Shown: positions 8,870-17,697, counted from the stretch's first letter. The stretch: 64,000 nt of DNA from Pontibacter ummariensis (GCF_900188175.1 NZ_FZOQ01000002.1:186001-250000); one strand, 5' to 3'. Made by a program: numbers and translations. The notes: a model not told the origin generated them from the letters alone.

Positions 8870-9820
8870 TTACAGGCTTTCCAGCATTTGTTTCAGCACG
8901 GCCTGGGCAGCATAGGTACGGTTGTTTGCCTGCTCTAACACGAGCGAACAGGCACCGTCCAGGATCTCATCGCTTAGCTCCACATTGCGCCGTACCGGCA
9001 GGCAGTGCATGACCTTCGCGTTATGGGTTGCCTCTAGCTTCTCGTCGGTCAGCATCCAGCCTTTCCCGTCTGTCAACACTTTGCCGTAGTCCTGGTAGCT
9101 CGACCAGTTCTTTACATACACGAAATCTGCTCTTTCCAAGGCTTCCTGCTGGTCTGTCGTAACTGTCGCGCCGGCGGTAAACTCCTCAGATAATTCGTAC
9201 CCTTCCGGATGGGTGATCACCAGGTCTACATCGGCCTGCCCCATCCATTCCGCAAAAGAGTTGGCCACGCACTGTGGAATAGCCTTTACATGCGGTGCCC
9301 AGGTTAGCACCACTTTAGGGCGCTTGCCCGCCGGACTGTTTTCATTGATGGTGAGCAGGTCAGCCAGGCTCTGTAGCGGGTGGCGCGTAGCGGACTCCAG
9401 GCTTACAATTGGTGCTTTGCTGTAGCTGATAAATTGCTGTAGCAAATCCTCACTGTAGTCTTCTTCGCGGTTCTGCAGCTTCGGGAAAGAACGGATGCCC
9501 AGGATATCACAGTACTGGCCCATCACTGCCGCAGCCTCTTTTATGTGCTCAACGGTCGTCCCGTTCATCACGGCGCCGTCCTGCGTTTCCAGCGCCCAGC
9601 CTTCCTTGTCCAAATTCATCACCATCACGTTCATGCCCAGGTTCAGGGCTGCTTTTTGCGTGCTGAGGCGGGTGCGCAGGCTGGGGTTTAAGAAAATGAG
9701 ACCCAAAGTCTTGTTCTCGCCCAGTTTCTTGTACTGGTAGGGATTCTCTTTCAGGTGCAGTGCTTCCTTCACCAGACCATTCAGGTCGGCTACATCCTGC
9801 ACCGAGGTAAACTTCTTCAT
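8870..9820 (-). CDS. argF': N-succinyl/N-acetylornithine carbamoyltransferase
   Basis: The protein has 316 residues. Carbamoyl-phosphate contacts include the NPSLRTRLSTQ loop (45-55), RHPLQSLADL and the HCLPVRRN segment near the C-terminus. The GMNVMVMN and GWALE segments are typical of the Bacteroidota N-acyl-ornithine branch rather than OTCase. The residue that separates acetyl from succinyl enzymes (Glu92 in Xanthomonas, Pro90 in Bacteroides fragilis, by remembered alignment) is Val90 here. Val at this site was reported to confer succinylornithine activity. The start overlaps the argD stop by one base (TAATG). Confidence 0.92.
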   Translation of the reverse strand: MKKFTSVQDVADLNGLVKEALHLKENPYQYKKLGENKTLGLIFLNPSLRTRLSTQKAALNLGMNVMVMNLDKEGWALETQDGAVMNGTTVEHIKEAAAVMGQYCDILGIRSFPKLQNREEDYSEDLLQQFISYSKAPIVSLESATRHPLQSLADLLTINENSPAGKRPKVVLTWAPHVKAIPQCVANSFAEWMGQADVDLVITHPEGYELSEEFTAGATVTTDQQEALERADFVYVKNWSSYQDYGKVLTDGKGWMLTDEKLEATHNAKVMHCLPVRRNVELSDEILDGACSLVLEQANNRTYAAQAVLKQMLESL

Positions 9821-10974
9821 TAAATGGACTGTAATTCTGATTTGTAAAGAACTGATTCGAACGCTTCGAGAAACTTCTGTACCTCCCGGGCACTAATGCA
9901 AAGTGGTGGCAACAGGCGTAGCGTATTTTTATTTGAGGAGGCCCCGGTAAAGATGCCATGCTCTTTCAAGAGCTCCTTGCGGATGCCGGCGCAGGCCTGT
10001 GTTAACTCTACTCCGATCATCAAGCCCTCCCCTCGTACTTCCTTCACGCCCGGCAAGGCACTGATCACCTCCATTAGTCGTTTGCCAATACGTGCCGCAT
10101 TGTCAATCAGATTCTCCTGCTCCATCACTTCCAAAACAGCCAGAGCGGCTACACAGGCCAGATAGTTTCCTCCAAAGGTGGTACCCAACATACCATGCTT
10201 TGCCTCAATATCCGGATGGATCAGCACACCGGCCACTGGAAAACCGTTGCCCATGCCTTTGGCCATCGTGATCAGGTGCGGCTGTACCTCCGCGTGCTGG
10301 TGGGCAAAGAACTTCCCTGTGCGGCCGTAGCCCGACTGTACCTCATCCAGGATTAACAAAGCTCCCACGCGCTCACAACCTGCCTGCAGGGCCTGCAAAA
10401 AGGACTTGTCTGGTATCTGTACACCTCCCACACCCTGTATACCTTCTACAATCACAGCAGCCAGTTCCGGACCGTGCTCCTGCAAAGCAGCTTCAAAAGC
10501 GTTGGTGTCATTTAATGAAAGAAAGATGATGTTATCCGTCTCGTTGATGGGTGCCTGTATTTTAGGGTCATCTGTGGCAGCTACGGCGGCAGAGGTGCGG
10601 CCATGAAATGCTCCTTTAAACGCGATGACTTTTTTGCGGCCGGTGTGGAAAGACGCCAGCTTCAGGGCGTTCTCGTTTGCCTCGGCCCCGGAGTTGCACA
10701 GAAACAGGCTGTATGTATCATAACCACTCAGCACGCCCAGCTTATCGGCTAACTCCTGCTGCAAGGGCATTTGAACGGAGTTGGAATAGAAACCGATATC
10801 ATATAGCTGGCGGGCAATACGCTTGACATAGTGCGGGTGGCTGTGCCCGATGGAAATTACGGCATGACCGCCGTACAGGTCCAGGTAACGCTTGCCTTTG
10901 TCGTCCCATACATAGGCGCCCTGCGCGCGCACTGGCGTGATATCAAAGAGAGGGTATACATCAAAAAGATTCAT
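9820..10974 (-). CDS. argD: N-acyl-ornithine aminotransferase
   Basis: The protein has 384 residues, a class III PLP aminotransferase. NSGAEANENALK (94-105) is the cofactor phosphate region, LILDEVQSGYGRTG (207-220) carries the PLP-ring Asp210, and MAKGMGNGFP holds the Schiff-base Lys239. It converts N-acyl-glutamate semialdehyde to N-acyl-ornithine with glutamate as donor. Its TAA overlaps the argF' ATG by one base. The spacer to argC is 102 bases. Confidence 0.94.
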   Translation of the reverse strand: MNLFDVYPLFDITPVRAQGAYVWDDKGKRYLDLYGGHAVISIGHSHPHYVKRIARQLYDIGFYSNSVQMPLQQELADKLGVLSGYDTYSLFLCNSGAEANENALKLASFHTGRKKVIAFKGAFHGRTSAAVAATDDPKIQAPINETDNIIFLSLNDTNAFEAALQEHGPELAAVIVEGIQGVGGVQIPDKSFLQALQAGCERVGALLILDEVQSGYGRTGKFFAHQHAEVQPHLITMAKGMGNGFPVAGVLIHPDIEAKHGMLGTTFGGNYLACVAALAVLEVMEQENLIDNAARIGKRLMEVISALPGVKEVRGEGLMIGVELTQACAGIRKELLKEHGIFTGASSNKNTLRLLPPLCISAREVQKFLEAFESVLYKSELQSI

Positions 10975-11076
10975 TGGATTGAAAATTTAGAGGTAAGAGG
11001 TTAAACAGTAAATGAAGTACTTGGTGTACATAATCTATCTGGTTGTTTGTAATTCCTTACAGGTTGTTCGATTGTA

Positions 11077-12084
11077 CTAAAAGCCCGAAGCTTTCAGGCA
11101 TAGTCCTGCCTTTTCGTCCAGACCAAACATGAGGTTCATATTTTGCACGGCCTGTCCGGAAGCTCCTTTCAGCAGGTTGTCGATCATACTGGTAATCACC
11201 AGGTAATCGCCCTGCTTCTCCAGGTGCACTAAACATTTGTTTGTGTTCACTACCTGCTTCAGGTCCGGGGTAGTCGTGCTCAGCCTTACAAACGGGGCTG
11301 TCTGGTAAAAGCCCTTGTAAAGCTGCTGCGCTGCCTCCTGGTTTAAGCTGCAATGCAGGTAGCTTGTGCAAAGGATACCGCGCGTAAACGGACCCCGGTA
11401 AGGCACAAAGTTGATATCGGGCACCGCCTGTTCCTGTATTCCCTGCAGGGTGCGGCGTATCTCGTGCAGGTGCTGGTGACTGAGCACTTTATAATTAGAG
11501 ATATTCCCGCTGCGCCAGCTATAATGCGAGGTCGGGCTGAGGCTCTGCCCTGCTCCCGTGCTGCCGGTGATGCCGCTTACATGCACTTCAGAAATAAGGA
11601 GGCCCTGTGCTGCCAGTGGCAACAGGGCCAATTGAATGGCCGTGGCAAAGCATCCCGGATTGGCTATGTTTTTAGCTTCCGCTATCGCATTCTTTTGCAG
11701 TTCCGGGAGTCCGTACACAAAATCCCGCCCCTCCGCGCTAACTACCCTCGCGGTTGTGCTTTCATTCCAGCGGAAGTCCTGGCTCAGGTCAATCAGGCGG
11801 ATGTGCTCCGCCAACGCTTGCCCTTCTACAAATTTCTTAGCCTCGCCATGCCCGGCACACAGAAACAGTACGTCCACCTCCGGATCGATTGCCTCACTAA
11901 AGTGCAGGTCGGTATCGCCCAATAGGTCCTGATGCACGGCATAAACAGGCTTGCCGGCCTGGCTCTTGCTTTGCACAAAAGTTACCTGCACCTGCGGGTG
12001 ATTCAGCAGCAGGCGCAGTAATTCGCCTCCTGTATAACCTGCTCCGCCTACAATGCCTGCTTTTATGCTTACTCCGCTGCCCAT
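11077..12084 (-). CDS. argC: N-acyl-gamma-glutamyl-phosphate reductase
   Basis: The protein has 335 residues. The N-terminal NADPH-binding loop is GIVGGAGYTGGELLRLL, and the catalytic cysteine is Cys145 in NPGCFAT. HVSGITGSTGAGQ is the conserved substrate loop. It reduces N-acyl-glutamyl phosphate to the semialdehyde. The reading frame starts inside the argG 3' end (16-base overlap), so translation is probably coupled. Confidence 0.95.
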   Translation of the reverse strand: MGSGVSIKAGIVGGAGYTGGELLRLLLNHPQVQVTFVQSKSQAGKPVYAVHQDLLGDTDLHFSEAIDPEVDVLFLCAGHGEAKKFVEGQALAEHIRLIDLSQDFRWNESTTARVVSAEGRDFVYGLPELQKNAIAEAKNIANPGCFATAIQLALLPLAAQGLLISEVHVSGITGSTGAGQSLSPTSHYSWRSGNISNYKVLSHQHLHEIRRTLQGIQEQAVPDINFVPYRGPFTRGILCTSYLHCSLNQEAAQQLYKGFYQTAPFVRLSTTTPDLKQVVNTNKCLVHLEKQGDYLVITSMIDNLLKGASGQAVQNMNLMFGLDEKAGLCLKASGF

Positions 12085-13277
12085 GCCGATTCAGGGTTAT
12101 TAATGCTGTGGTACATTTTCGTCTGATTGCCGAAGATCTTGGCAAAGCCTTTCACGTCATCAGATGTCCAGGCGCGGTTCATCTCACCATAGCTACCAAA
12201 CTTATCACTCATCAGGTCATGAGCGCTCTCAATGCCCTCTATCTGGAAGCGATACGGAGCCAGCAGCACGTGCACTTTACCGGTCACGTTTTGCTGGGTG
12301 TTTTCCAGGAAAGCCTCGATGTCGCGCATGGTAGGGTCCAGCAGTTGGCCTTCGTGCAGCCAGTTGCCATACCAGGCCGAAAGCTGGTCTTTCCAATAGA
12401 GCTGCCATTTGGTGAGCACGTGTTTCTCCAGGGTGTGGTGTGCCTTGATGATCACCATGGGGGCTGCTGCCTCAAAGCCCACGCGTCCTTTAATACCAAT
12501 GATCGTATCCCCCACATGTATGTCGCGGCCAATGGCAAAAGGAGCCGCCAGTTCCTGCAAGTGCTGTATCGCCTGCACCGGGTGCTCATACGTCTGCCCG
12601 TTCAGGCCCACCAGCTCGCCCTTTTCAAAGTGCAGGGTAACGCGCTCTGGCTGCTGCTTCGATAGTTGCGTAGGGTAAGCCTCTTCCGGCAGGGGCAGGT
12701 GTGAAGTCAGCGTTTCCTTGCCGCCTACAGAGGTACCCCAGATACCTTTGTTGATAGAATACTGGGCTTTCTGGAAGTCCATTTCCACGCCATGTTCCTT
12801 CAGATAGGCGATCTCCTGCTCACGCGACAGTTTTTTATCCCGGATCGGGGTCAGAATCTCTACCTCCGGGATGATCGCCTGGAAGACCATATCGAAACGC
12901 ACCTGGTCGTTGCCAGCCCCTGTGCTGCCATGCGCTACATAGTCGGCCCCTACCTCCTTCGTGTGCTTGGCAATGGCAATGGCCTGCGTAATGCGCTCCG
13001 CGCTCACCGAAAGCGGATAAGTGTTATTCTTCAGTACGTTCCCGAAAACCAGGTAGCGGATACAGCTGTTGTAGAAGTTCTCTGTCTCATCCAGGTGCGT
13101 ATGCTGCTTCACGCCCATGGCATAAGCACGGCGCTCTATCTCCTGCAACTCTTCTGCTGAGAAGCCGCCTGTATCGACAATAGCGGTGTGTACTTCCAGG
13201 CCCAGGTCCTGGGCAAGGTAAATGGCACAATAAGAGGTGTCCAGTCCGCCGCTAAAGGCCAAAACTACTTTCTTCAT
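12069..13277 (-). CDS. argG: Argininosuccinate synthase
   Basis: The protein has 402 residues. The ATP-pyrophosphatase P-loop SGGLDTS is at residues 9-15, and the GSTGAGNDQVRF segment binds citrulline/aspartate. It joins citrulline and aspartate at ATP cost. It is the second gene of the operon, 32 bases after the GNAT gene, and overlaps argC by 16 bases. Confidence 0.96.
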   Translation of the reverse strand: MKKVVLAFSGGLDTSYCAIYLAQDLGLEVHTAIVDTGGFSAEELQEIERRAYAMGVKQHTHLDETENFYNSCIRYLVFGNVLKNNTYPLSVSAERITQAIAIAKHTKEVGADYVAHGSTGAGNDQVRFDMVFQAIIPEVEILTPIRDKKLSREQEIAYLKEHGVEMDFQKAQYSINKGIWGTSVGGKETLTSHLPLPEEAYPTQLSKQQPERVTLHFEKGELVGLNGQTYEHPVQAIQHLQELAAPFAIGRDIHVGDTIIGIKGRVGFEAAAPMVIIKAHHTLEKHVLTKWQLYWKDQLSAWYGNWLHEGQLLDPTMRDIEAFLENTQQNVTGKVHVLLAPYRFQIEGIESAHDLMSDKFGSYGEMNRAWTSDDVKGFAKIFGNQTKMYHSINNPESAWAAE

Positions 13278-13309
13278 TTCTGTTGCTATTTTTCGGGTAA
13301 TGGTTTGAA

Positions 13310-13996
13310 TTAAATTTGAACGGCATTGAAGTCAGCCCCGCCAACGCTTGAAGACTGCCCCGGCCGTTGCCGGTGACGCAACCAGCGCTCATGCACGCTG
13401 TTAGTTTTCGGAGTCGTTTGCTTGTTTACTACGGGCAGCGCGATAAAGCTTTCCTCTTTAGCCGGATCATACAGCATGGCCGTACACAGGCAGTTGCTGC
13501 GGTTCTTGCTCTGCAGGATCTCAAAGTTGACACAGCTGCGGCAGCCTTTCCAGAACTCCTCGTCGTCCGACAGCTCAGAATAGGTAACCGGCTTATAGCC
13601 CAGGCTGGAGTTAATGCGCATCACCGCCAGTGCCGTTGTTAAACCAAAGATTTTGGCATCCGGGTACTTGGTGCGGGATAACTCAAATATCCTTTGCTTA
13701 ATTTGGCGGGCAAGGCCGCTTTTACGCAGCTCCGGTGCCACGATTAGCCCTGAGTTGGCTACATACTTGCCATGGCTCCAGGTCTCGATGTAGCAGAAGC
13801 CAGCCCAGCTCCCGTCTGGGTGCAGCGCAATCACCGCTTTCCCTTCCAGCATCTTCTGTGTGATGTAATCGGGTGAGCGCTTGGCGATTCCCGTTCCTCT
13901 GGCCTTGGCAGAGGACTCCATCTCATTGCAAATTTGCAGCGCGTGGATAATATGTTGCTCGTTGGCAACTTGTACAATGAATGCAGGTTGATTCAT
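13310..13996 (-). CDS. GNAT acyltransferase, candidate N-succinyl/N-acetylglutamate synthase (ArgA-like)
   Basis: The protein has 228 residues and a GNAT fold, with the acyl-CoA loop in LIVAPELRKSGLARQIKQR (84-102). After the fold comes a four-cysteine pattern, Cys152-x2-Cys155 and Cys169-x-Cys171, and a low-complexity tail of about 40 residues. It is the first gene of the arginine operon, where the missing first step (acylation of glutamate) is expected; no argA or argJ is present elsewhere in the window. A related Bacteroides gene at the same position was assigned as succinylglutamate synthase from fitness data (recalled, not checked). The cysteines suggest a bound metal. Confidence 0.72.
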   Translation of the reverse strand: MNQPAFIVQVANEQHIIHALQICNEMESSAKARGTGIAKRSPDYITQKMLEGKAVIALHPDGSWAGFCYIETWSHGKYVANSGLIVAPELRKSGLARQIKQRIFELSRTKYPDAKIFGLTTALAVMRINSSLGYKPVTYSELSDDEEFWKGCRSCVNFEILQSKNRSNCLCTAMLYDPAKEESFIALPVVNKQTTPKTNSVHERWLRHRQRPGQSSSVGGADFNAVQI

Positions 13997-14168
13997 GTTA
14001 AAGAGAAAAAATATATCCCCTGCTGTGTTTTTGCACAGCTAAAAACAATAATGCTAAATGAAAAAATGCATGCAGACGGAATAGCCAGCGCTACGCCTTA
14101 TCTTGTGCAATTCAGGAAATGGTGGTGGATAGAGGACTACCGCATAGGCAGTCGAAAAGCATATCGGC

Positions 14169-14300
14169 CTAGGGCCTGTAGCGGACTGTAGACAAAAGGG
14201 TCCTAAAAACTACCCTCGGAGCAAAGGCAGAAAAAGTCGCACTCTCTGTTATGGGAGAGTGTTTTATCATGTCAGATGATAAAAACGCCTTTTTTTTCAT
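14169..14300 (-). CDS. Candidate 43-residue arginine leader ORF
   Basis: An ATG at 14300-14298 opens a 43-codon frame ending in TAG at 14171-14169, inside the arginine leader. The last 15 residues contain four arginines (positions 29, 33, 40 and 42), three of them encoded by AGG. That arrangement would suit an attenuator, but no clear terminator with a T-run follows the Arg codons. The two strong hairpins lie within the first half of the frame, so this is much weaker than the his and trp leaders. Confidence 0.3.
   Translation of the reverse strand: MKKKAFLSSDMIKHSPITESATFSAFAPRVVFRTLLSTVRYRP
14240..14284. other. Two adjacent perfect hairpins in the arginine leader
   Basis: CACTCTC (14240-14246) pairs with GAGAGTG (14255-14261) over an 8-base loop. 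Directly abutting it, TTTTATCAT (14262-14270) pairs with ATGATAAAA (14276-14284) over loop GTCAG. On the minus (transcribed) strand the first is followed by CGACTTTTT, which is terminator-like; on the plus strand T8 follows at 14290-14297. Confidence 0.65.
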
Positions 14301-14396
14301 TTTTACTGTTAAACTAAAATAAATGGGCACTTGCTTTTATACCCATTGTGTCGTGCAAAGTTTTCAGAATAGTTCTGATATTTCAAAGCCAACGCT

Positions 14397-14427
14397 CAAA
14401 TTTATTTAAAAGTTTATATAAGCCAAA
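14397..14427 (-). promoter_or_regulatory. Bacteroidota-type promoter of the arginine operon
   Basis: On the minus strand TTTG (14427-14424), exactly 19 bases, then TAAATTTG (14404-14397) match the Bacteroidota -33/-7 consensus TTTG-N19-TANNTTTG perfectly. The predicted start site is near 14390. Confidence 0.75.
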
Positions 14428-14576
14428 TAAAAACAGCAATATTCTCCTCTGCCTGGCTTCTACCCTACCACCTTAAGCCGCTAATGGTACGGCCGCTGTC
14501 ATTTCTGTTTTTAAACCTATAACTTGCATTCCAATGCCCGTCGCAAGTGGGCTGTGTTGCTTTTAGCGTCTTTTAC

Positions 14577-14855
14577 ATGAAAAACATTTCTGTTCGAATC
14601 CTGATCGGGATTATTTTTTCAGCCATAGGCCTCGTTTCTCTATTTGTAGCCCGCGAGCCACTTACAGCCGCTATTTGGCTCAGCTTCGGGAATGGCCTTA
14701 TCCTTTCTGATTTAAGACTGACAGGAAAAGACGGGCACGGGAACGCCTACGTGAAGCCCGTGCCGAAAAGCAGGATGTATACCGCCCTTTTTCTGATCGT
14801 GCTGGCCGTACTCCTGCTGTTTCTCCAGATGTACCTCGACCTACAGCAAGGATAG
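14577..14855 (+). CDS. Small membrane protein of unknown function
   Basis: The protein has 92 residues from the ATG at 14577; a GTG at 14547 would add ten residues and is less likely. Membrane segments lie near residues 7-27, 30-50 and 68-88, with a short polar loop (LRLTGKDGHGN) between the last two. No family was recognised. It is transcribed towards the PDZ protease gene, with which it converges. Confidence 0.6.
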   Translation: MKNISVRILIGIIFSAIGLVSLFVAREPLTAAIWLSFGNGLILSDLRLTGKDGHGNAYVKPVPKSRMYTALFLIVLAVLLLFLQMYLDLQQG

Positions 14856-14882
14856 GTGTGGCATTGCGCCGCTAAAGCAGGT

Positions 14883-16139
14883 TCATATTCTGCTTTCCAG
14901 CACCAGGTCCACGTCCAGTATCTCCGTTTCCCGTTTCAGGCGCAGGCGCAGCTTTTTACCCGCATCCCGGTCCATTAAGTTCAGGAGCTGCGGCAATTTC
15001 AGCTCACTACAGTCCTGTCCGTTGATAAACAGCAGTTCGTCACCTGGCTGCAAGCCCACCATTTTAGCCGGGGACCCCTCCACGACGTTCGTCACCACAT
15101 AGTAATTGGTACCCGGAAAAGGCGTGCTTATCTCAAAGCCCGTCATGTTATAGTGGAAAGGCTCCCGTAGCTTTCGGTTAGGTTGTAGCAACATGCGCTG
15201 GTGCGGGTAGTCCAGCACAACCGTGAAACGCCGCAGGATGTCAGAACCAATGTTGCCATTCCGGTCCGACACATTCAGGGCAAGTTGGATGGCTTCTTCG
15301 TTGGGGTAAGAAGCAGGAATACTCTCCAGCTCATACTTCCCCAGCTGAAAAGCCTGCAGCCGACCTATTTTGCCATGAATGTCTCCGCCCAGGCCCCGGC
15401 CCAGGTAAGCTTCCACCACCTTGGGGGGCAAGCTTAGTCGATTATCCGAAGGGAGGTACAGCGACAAACTGTTGCTGGCTCCGGTGTCGATCACGAGCTT
15501 TACGTCCAGGGTATCCCCGGTGTGCTGCCGTATTTTTGCAAAAATGTAAGGTTTGCTGTCCTCGATATGAAGCGGGTACTCCTCTGCCTTTCGCTTCTTT
15601 TTCAGATAGATGTCCGGCCTGTATAGGGTAATAAGCTCCTTGCTGTAGTTTATTTTTACTACAAAGTTCTTAAAGATGTCATAGCCAATGATCCCATGCA
15701 GTGGCATGCCCATCCGAACGGACAGGTTGAAGACATCTTCCAGTAACACGAGCACCTCCTGCTGCTCTCCTTTTACGCCCGGCATAAGGATCTTATTGCC
15801 GACAGAGTACAAAGCCTCAATGGTGTGCCCCTTTCCTAAGCCCCTGATGGTGACTTTGTTTGTCTCAACTAAACTAAGAGAATCAGAATAGTAAAGCCGT
15901 GTAATAAGGGGCGTCTTTACCCCTGTATCCAAAATGAAGTTGAGGGGGTTGGAGTCATTCACACGGACCGGAATAACGATAAGGTTGTGCACCAGCTTAA
16001 ACGGAAGGTGTACTTTCTTCCTGTTGGATGTAAAGAAGAGGGTGTCTTTTTCGAAGCTTAGCTGCTCTTGGGCCTGTACGACCACTGGCAGGGAAAACAG
16101 GAAAAGACAAAGCAGCTTTAGGAAACCCGTCTTTGTCAT
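14883..16139 (-). CDS. Secreted retropepsin-like aspartyl protease with PDZ domain
   Basis: The protein has 418 residues from the ATG at 16139, which places a signal peptide (MTKTGFLKLLCLFLFSLP, cleavage near VQAQ) at the start; the longer in-frame start adds 18 residues before it. Two aspartyl-protease repeats each carry DTG: NFILDTGVKTPLI and LVIDTGASNSLSL. The last 90 residues form a PDZ domain (YYVVTNVVEGSPAKMVGLQPGDELLFING). This architecture is common in Bacteroidota and probably acts in the periplasm. The substrate is unknown. Confidence 0.82.
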   Translation of the reverse strand: MTKTGFLKLLCLFLFSLPVVVQAQEQLSFEKDTLFFTSNRKKVHLPFKLVHNLIVIPVRVNDSNPLNFILDTGVKTPLITRLYYSDSLSLVETNKVTIRGLGKGHTIEALYSVGNKILMPGVKGEQQEVLVLLEDVFNLSVRMGMPLHGIIGYDIFKNFVVKINYSKELITLYRPDIYLKKKRKAEEYPLHIEDSKPYIFAKIRQHTGDTLDVKLVIDTGASNSLSLYLPSDNRLSLPPKVVEAYLGRGLGGDIHGKIGRLQAFQLGKYELESIPASYPNEEAIQLALNVSDRNGNIGSDILRRFTVVLDYPHQRMLLQPNRKLREPFHYNMTGFEISTPFPGTNYYVVTNVVEGSPAKMVGLQPGDELLFINGQDCSELKLPQLLNLMDRDAGKKLRLRLKRETEILDVDLVLESRI

Positions 16140-16310
16140 AACCTTCGCTTTAGGGTTTGGGTATAGTGTTACTTCATACAGTGCTATACGCAAAATCCCT
16201 CCTAAGCTTTACATTATCCTGCTCAAAAGCAAAAAATCACCAACTTTCCCTGTGCTTTCCCCTTGAAGGCTACAGCAGAAGTGCTCCTGCTTGTCGGAAA
16301 CTCATCCAGG

Positions 16311-17648
16311 TCACTTTCTTTTTCTTTCTTCGGAGACAGTTGACAGGTACTTACCCTTATAGCGCCCATAGAACAAGTGCTTGGGTGATCCGATGATCTG
16401 AGAACCGTAAATACCGGAATGGCCGGAGAAGAGGTAAGCAACAACACAGGCCAGCGCCATGTATACGCTGCTTTCAACACCGAATAGCTCGATGGCCATA
16501 AGAGAACAGGTAAGAGGCGTATTGGTAGCCCCGGAGAAAACAGCTACAAAGCCCATGCCTGCCAGCAGTGCCAGAGGCAACAAGGGTACCAGTTGCCACA
16601 GGGCGTTACCCAGGGTGGCGCCGACAAAAAACAGCGGCGTTACCTCTCCCCCCTTAAAGCCAGCCCCAAGCGTAAAAGCCGTTAACAGGATCTTTACAAA
16701 AGCAGCGTACCAGGGCAGCGCCACCTCAAAGGAGGCAAGAATAGTTGGGATGCCTAGCCCTATATACCGGGTAGCCCCTGTCAGCCAGATCGCCAAAGCC
16801 AGAATCGCGCCTCCTATTAGAGGCCGGTAGGGTGCGTATGCCACCTGCTGTTTAAATTGCTGAATGAAGAAATGGGTGGACTTGGCAAAGAGCATCCCGG
16901 TTAAACCGAAAACGGCACCGGCAACCAGGGTGAAGGCCAAGCCCGAAAGGGTAAGATCAGGCACAAAAGGAATGGCGTATCCCGTATGCCCTACACCCCA
17001 GGTCAGGCAGGTATAGTCGGCTATCACGGCGGCCAGAAAGCTGGGCAACAAGGCCTCGTAGCGGAGACGGCCCACTACAAATACCTCCAGGCCAAAAATA
17101 GCCCCTGCCAGCGGGGTACCAAATAAAGAAGCAAAGCCGGCGCTAATACCAGTGATCAGTAAGATCTTACGATCGCGTGGGCGCAAGCGAAACAAACGGG
17201 TGAATTGGTCAGCAATTGCTCCGCCCATTTGTACAGCCGTTCCCTCCCGTCCGGCAGAACCACCAAGCAAATGGGTGACCAGGGTGCCAATCAAAACGAG
17301 CGGGGCCATCCGGAAGGGGATAATCTCACGAGGCCGGTGGATCTCCTCCAACAAGAGGTTGTTTCCTAAAGCGGAACGCTGCCCATAGTAATGGTAAAGC
17401 AGCCCAACTGAAAAGCCCCCTAAAGGCAGCAACCAGATTATCCAGGCATGCATTTCCCGGAAACCCGTTACCCAGTCCAGGGCCACCAGAAAAAAAGCAG
17501 AAGCACTCCCCACCAGCACCCCCACCAGGGTACAGATGACGAGCCATTTAAGCGTGAAAAGGAAGGCGGCAGCCTGCTCTCCGGCGGAAAGCACTTGGCT
17601 CAGAATCTTCTGGAAGAATGATCTTTGGGGCGGGGTGTTGTTTTTCAT
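16311..17648 (-). CDS. CLC-F type fluoride/proton antiporter
   Basis: The protein has 445 residues from the ATG at 17648, with about ten hydrophobic helices and a CLC channel/transporter fold. The selectivity regions differ from chloride CLCs: GNNLLLEEIH (95-104) stands where GSGIP is expected, and GREGT (133-137, gating Glu135) stands for GREGP. Both are features of the CLC-F clade that exports fluoride. A fluoride riboswitch lies directly upstream, which settles the role far better than the sequence alone. Databases often label such proteins voltage-gated chloride channels. It protects the cytoplasm from fluoride. Confidence 0.9.
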   Translation of the reverse strand: MKNNTPPQRSFFQKILSQVLSAGEQAAAFLFTLKWLVICTLVGVLVGSASAFFLVALDWVTGFREMHAWIIWLLPLGGFSVGLLYHYYGQRSALGNNLLLEEIHRPREIIPFRMAPLVLIGTLVTHLLGGSAGREGTAVQMGGAIADQFTRLFRLRPRDRKILLITGISAGFASLFGTPLAGAIFGLEVFVVGRLRYEALLPSFLAAVIADYTCLTWGVGHTGYAIPFVPDLTLSGLAFTLVAGAVFGLTGMLFAKSTHFFIQQFKQQVAYAPYRPLIGGAILALAIWLTGATRYIGLGIPTILASFEVALPWYAAFVKILLTAFTLGAGFKGGEVTPLFFVGATLGNALWQLVPLLPLALLAGMGFVAVFSGATNTPLTCSLMAIELFGVESSVYMALACVVAYLFSGHSGIYGSQIIGSPKHLFYGRYKGKYLSTVSEERKRK

Positions 17649-17675
17649 GTTCACTGATAACAAATATACAGCTTG

Positions 17676-17692
17676 GGCAATATTATCTTGCC
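17676..17692 (-). other. Hairpin between fluoride aptamer and CLC-F start
   Basis: GGCAA and TTGCC pair over a 7-base loop just downstream of the aptamer and 28 bases before the ATG. It has no T-run, so if it is the expression platform it would act on translation or on an RNA not resolved here. Confidence 0.4.
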
Positions 17693-17697
17693 TTCAT

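Larger units (their letters stand above)
13997..14396 (-). promoter_or_regulatory. Long structured 5' leader of the arginine operon
   Basis: From the predicted start site near 14390 to the first ATG at 13996 the leader is about 390 bases. Read on the minus strand it contains the AT-rich and GAGAGTG hairpins (14240-14284), a 7-base-pair stem GACTGCC-TATGC-GGTAGTC (about 14126-14144), and a GCTGTG/CACAGC hairpin (about 14022-14039) just before the first gene. No known riboswitch consensus was recognised. The length and structure suggest post-transcriptional control by arginine, but this is inference. Confidence 0.5.

Noticed and set aside
14050..14080. TGCATGCA-containing AT-rich stretch as an arginine repressor box
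   Set aside because: It is a single short palindrome without the paired box spacing; no reliable Bacteroidota ArgR consensus known to me.
13934..14191. 85-codon plus-strand frame at the start of the arginine operon
   Set aside because: It overlaps the GNAT start and the leader on the opposite strand and shows no family features.
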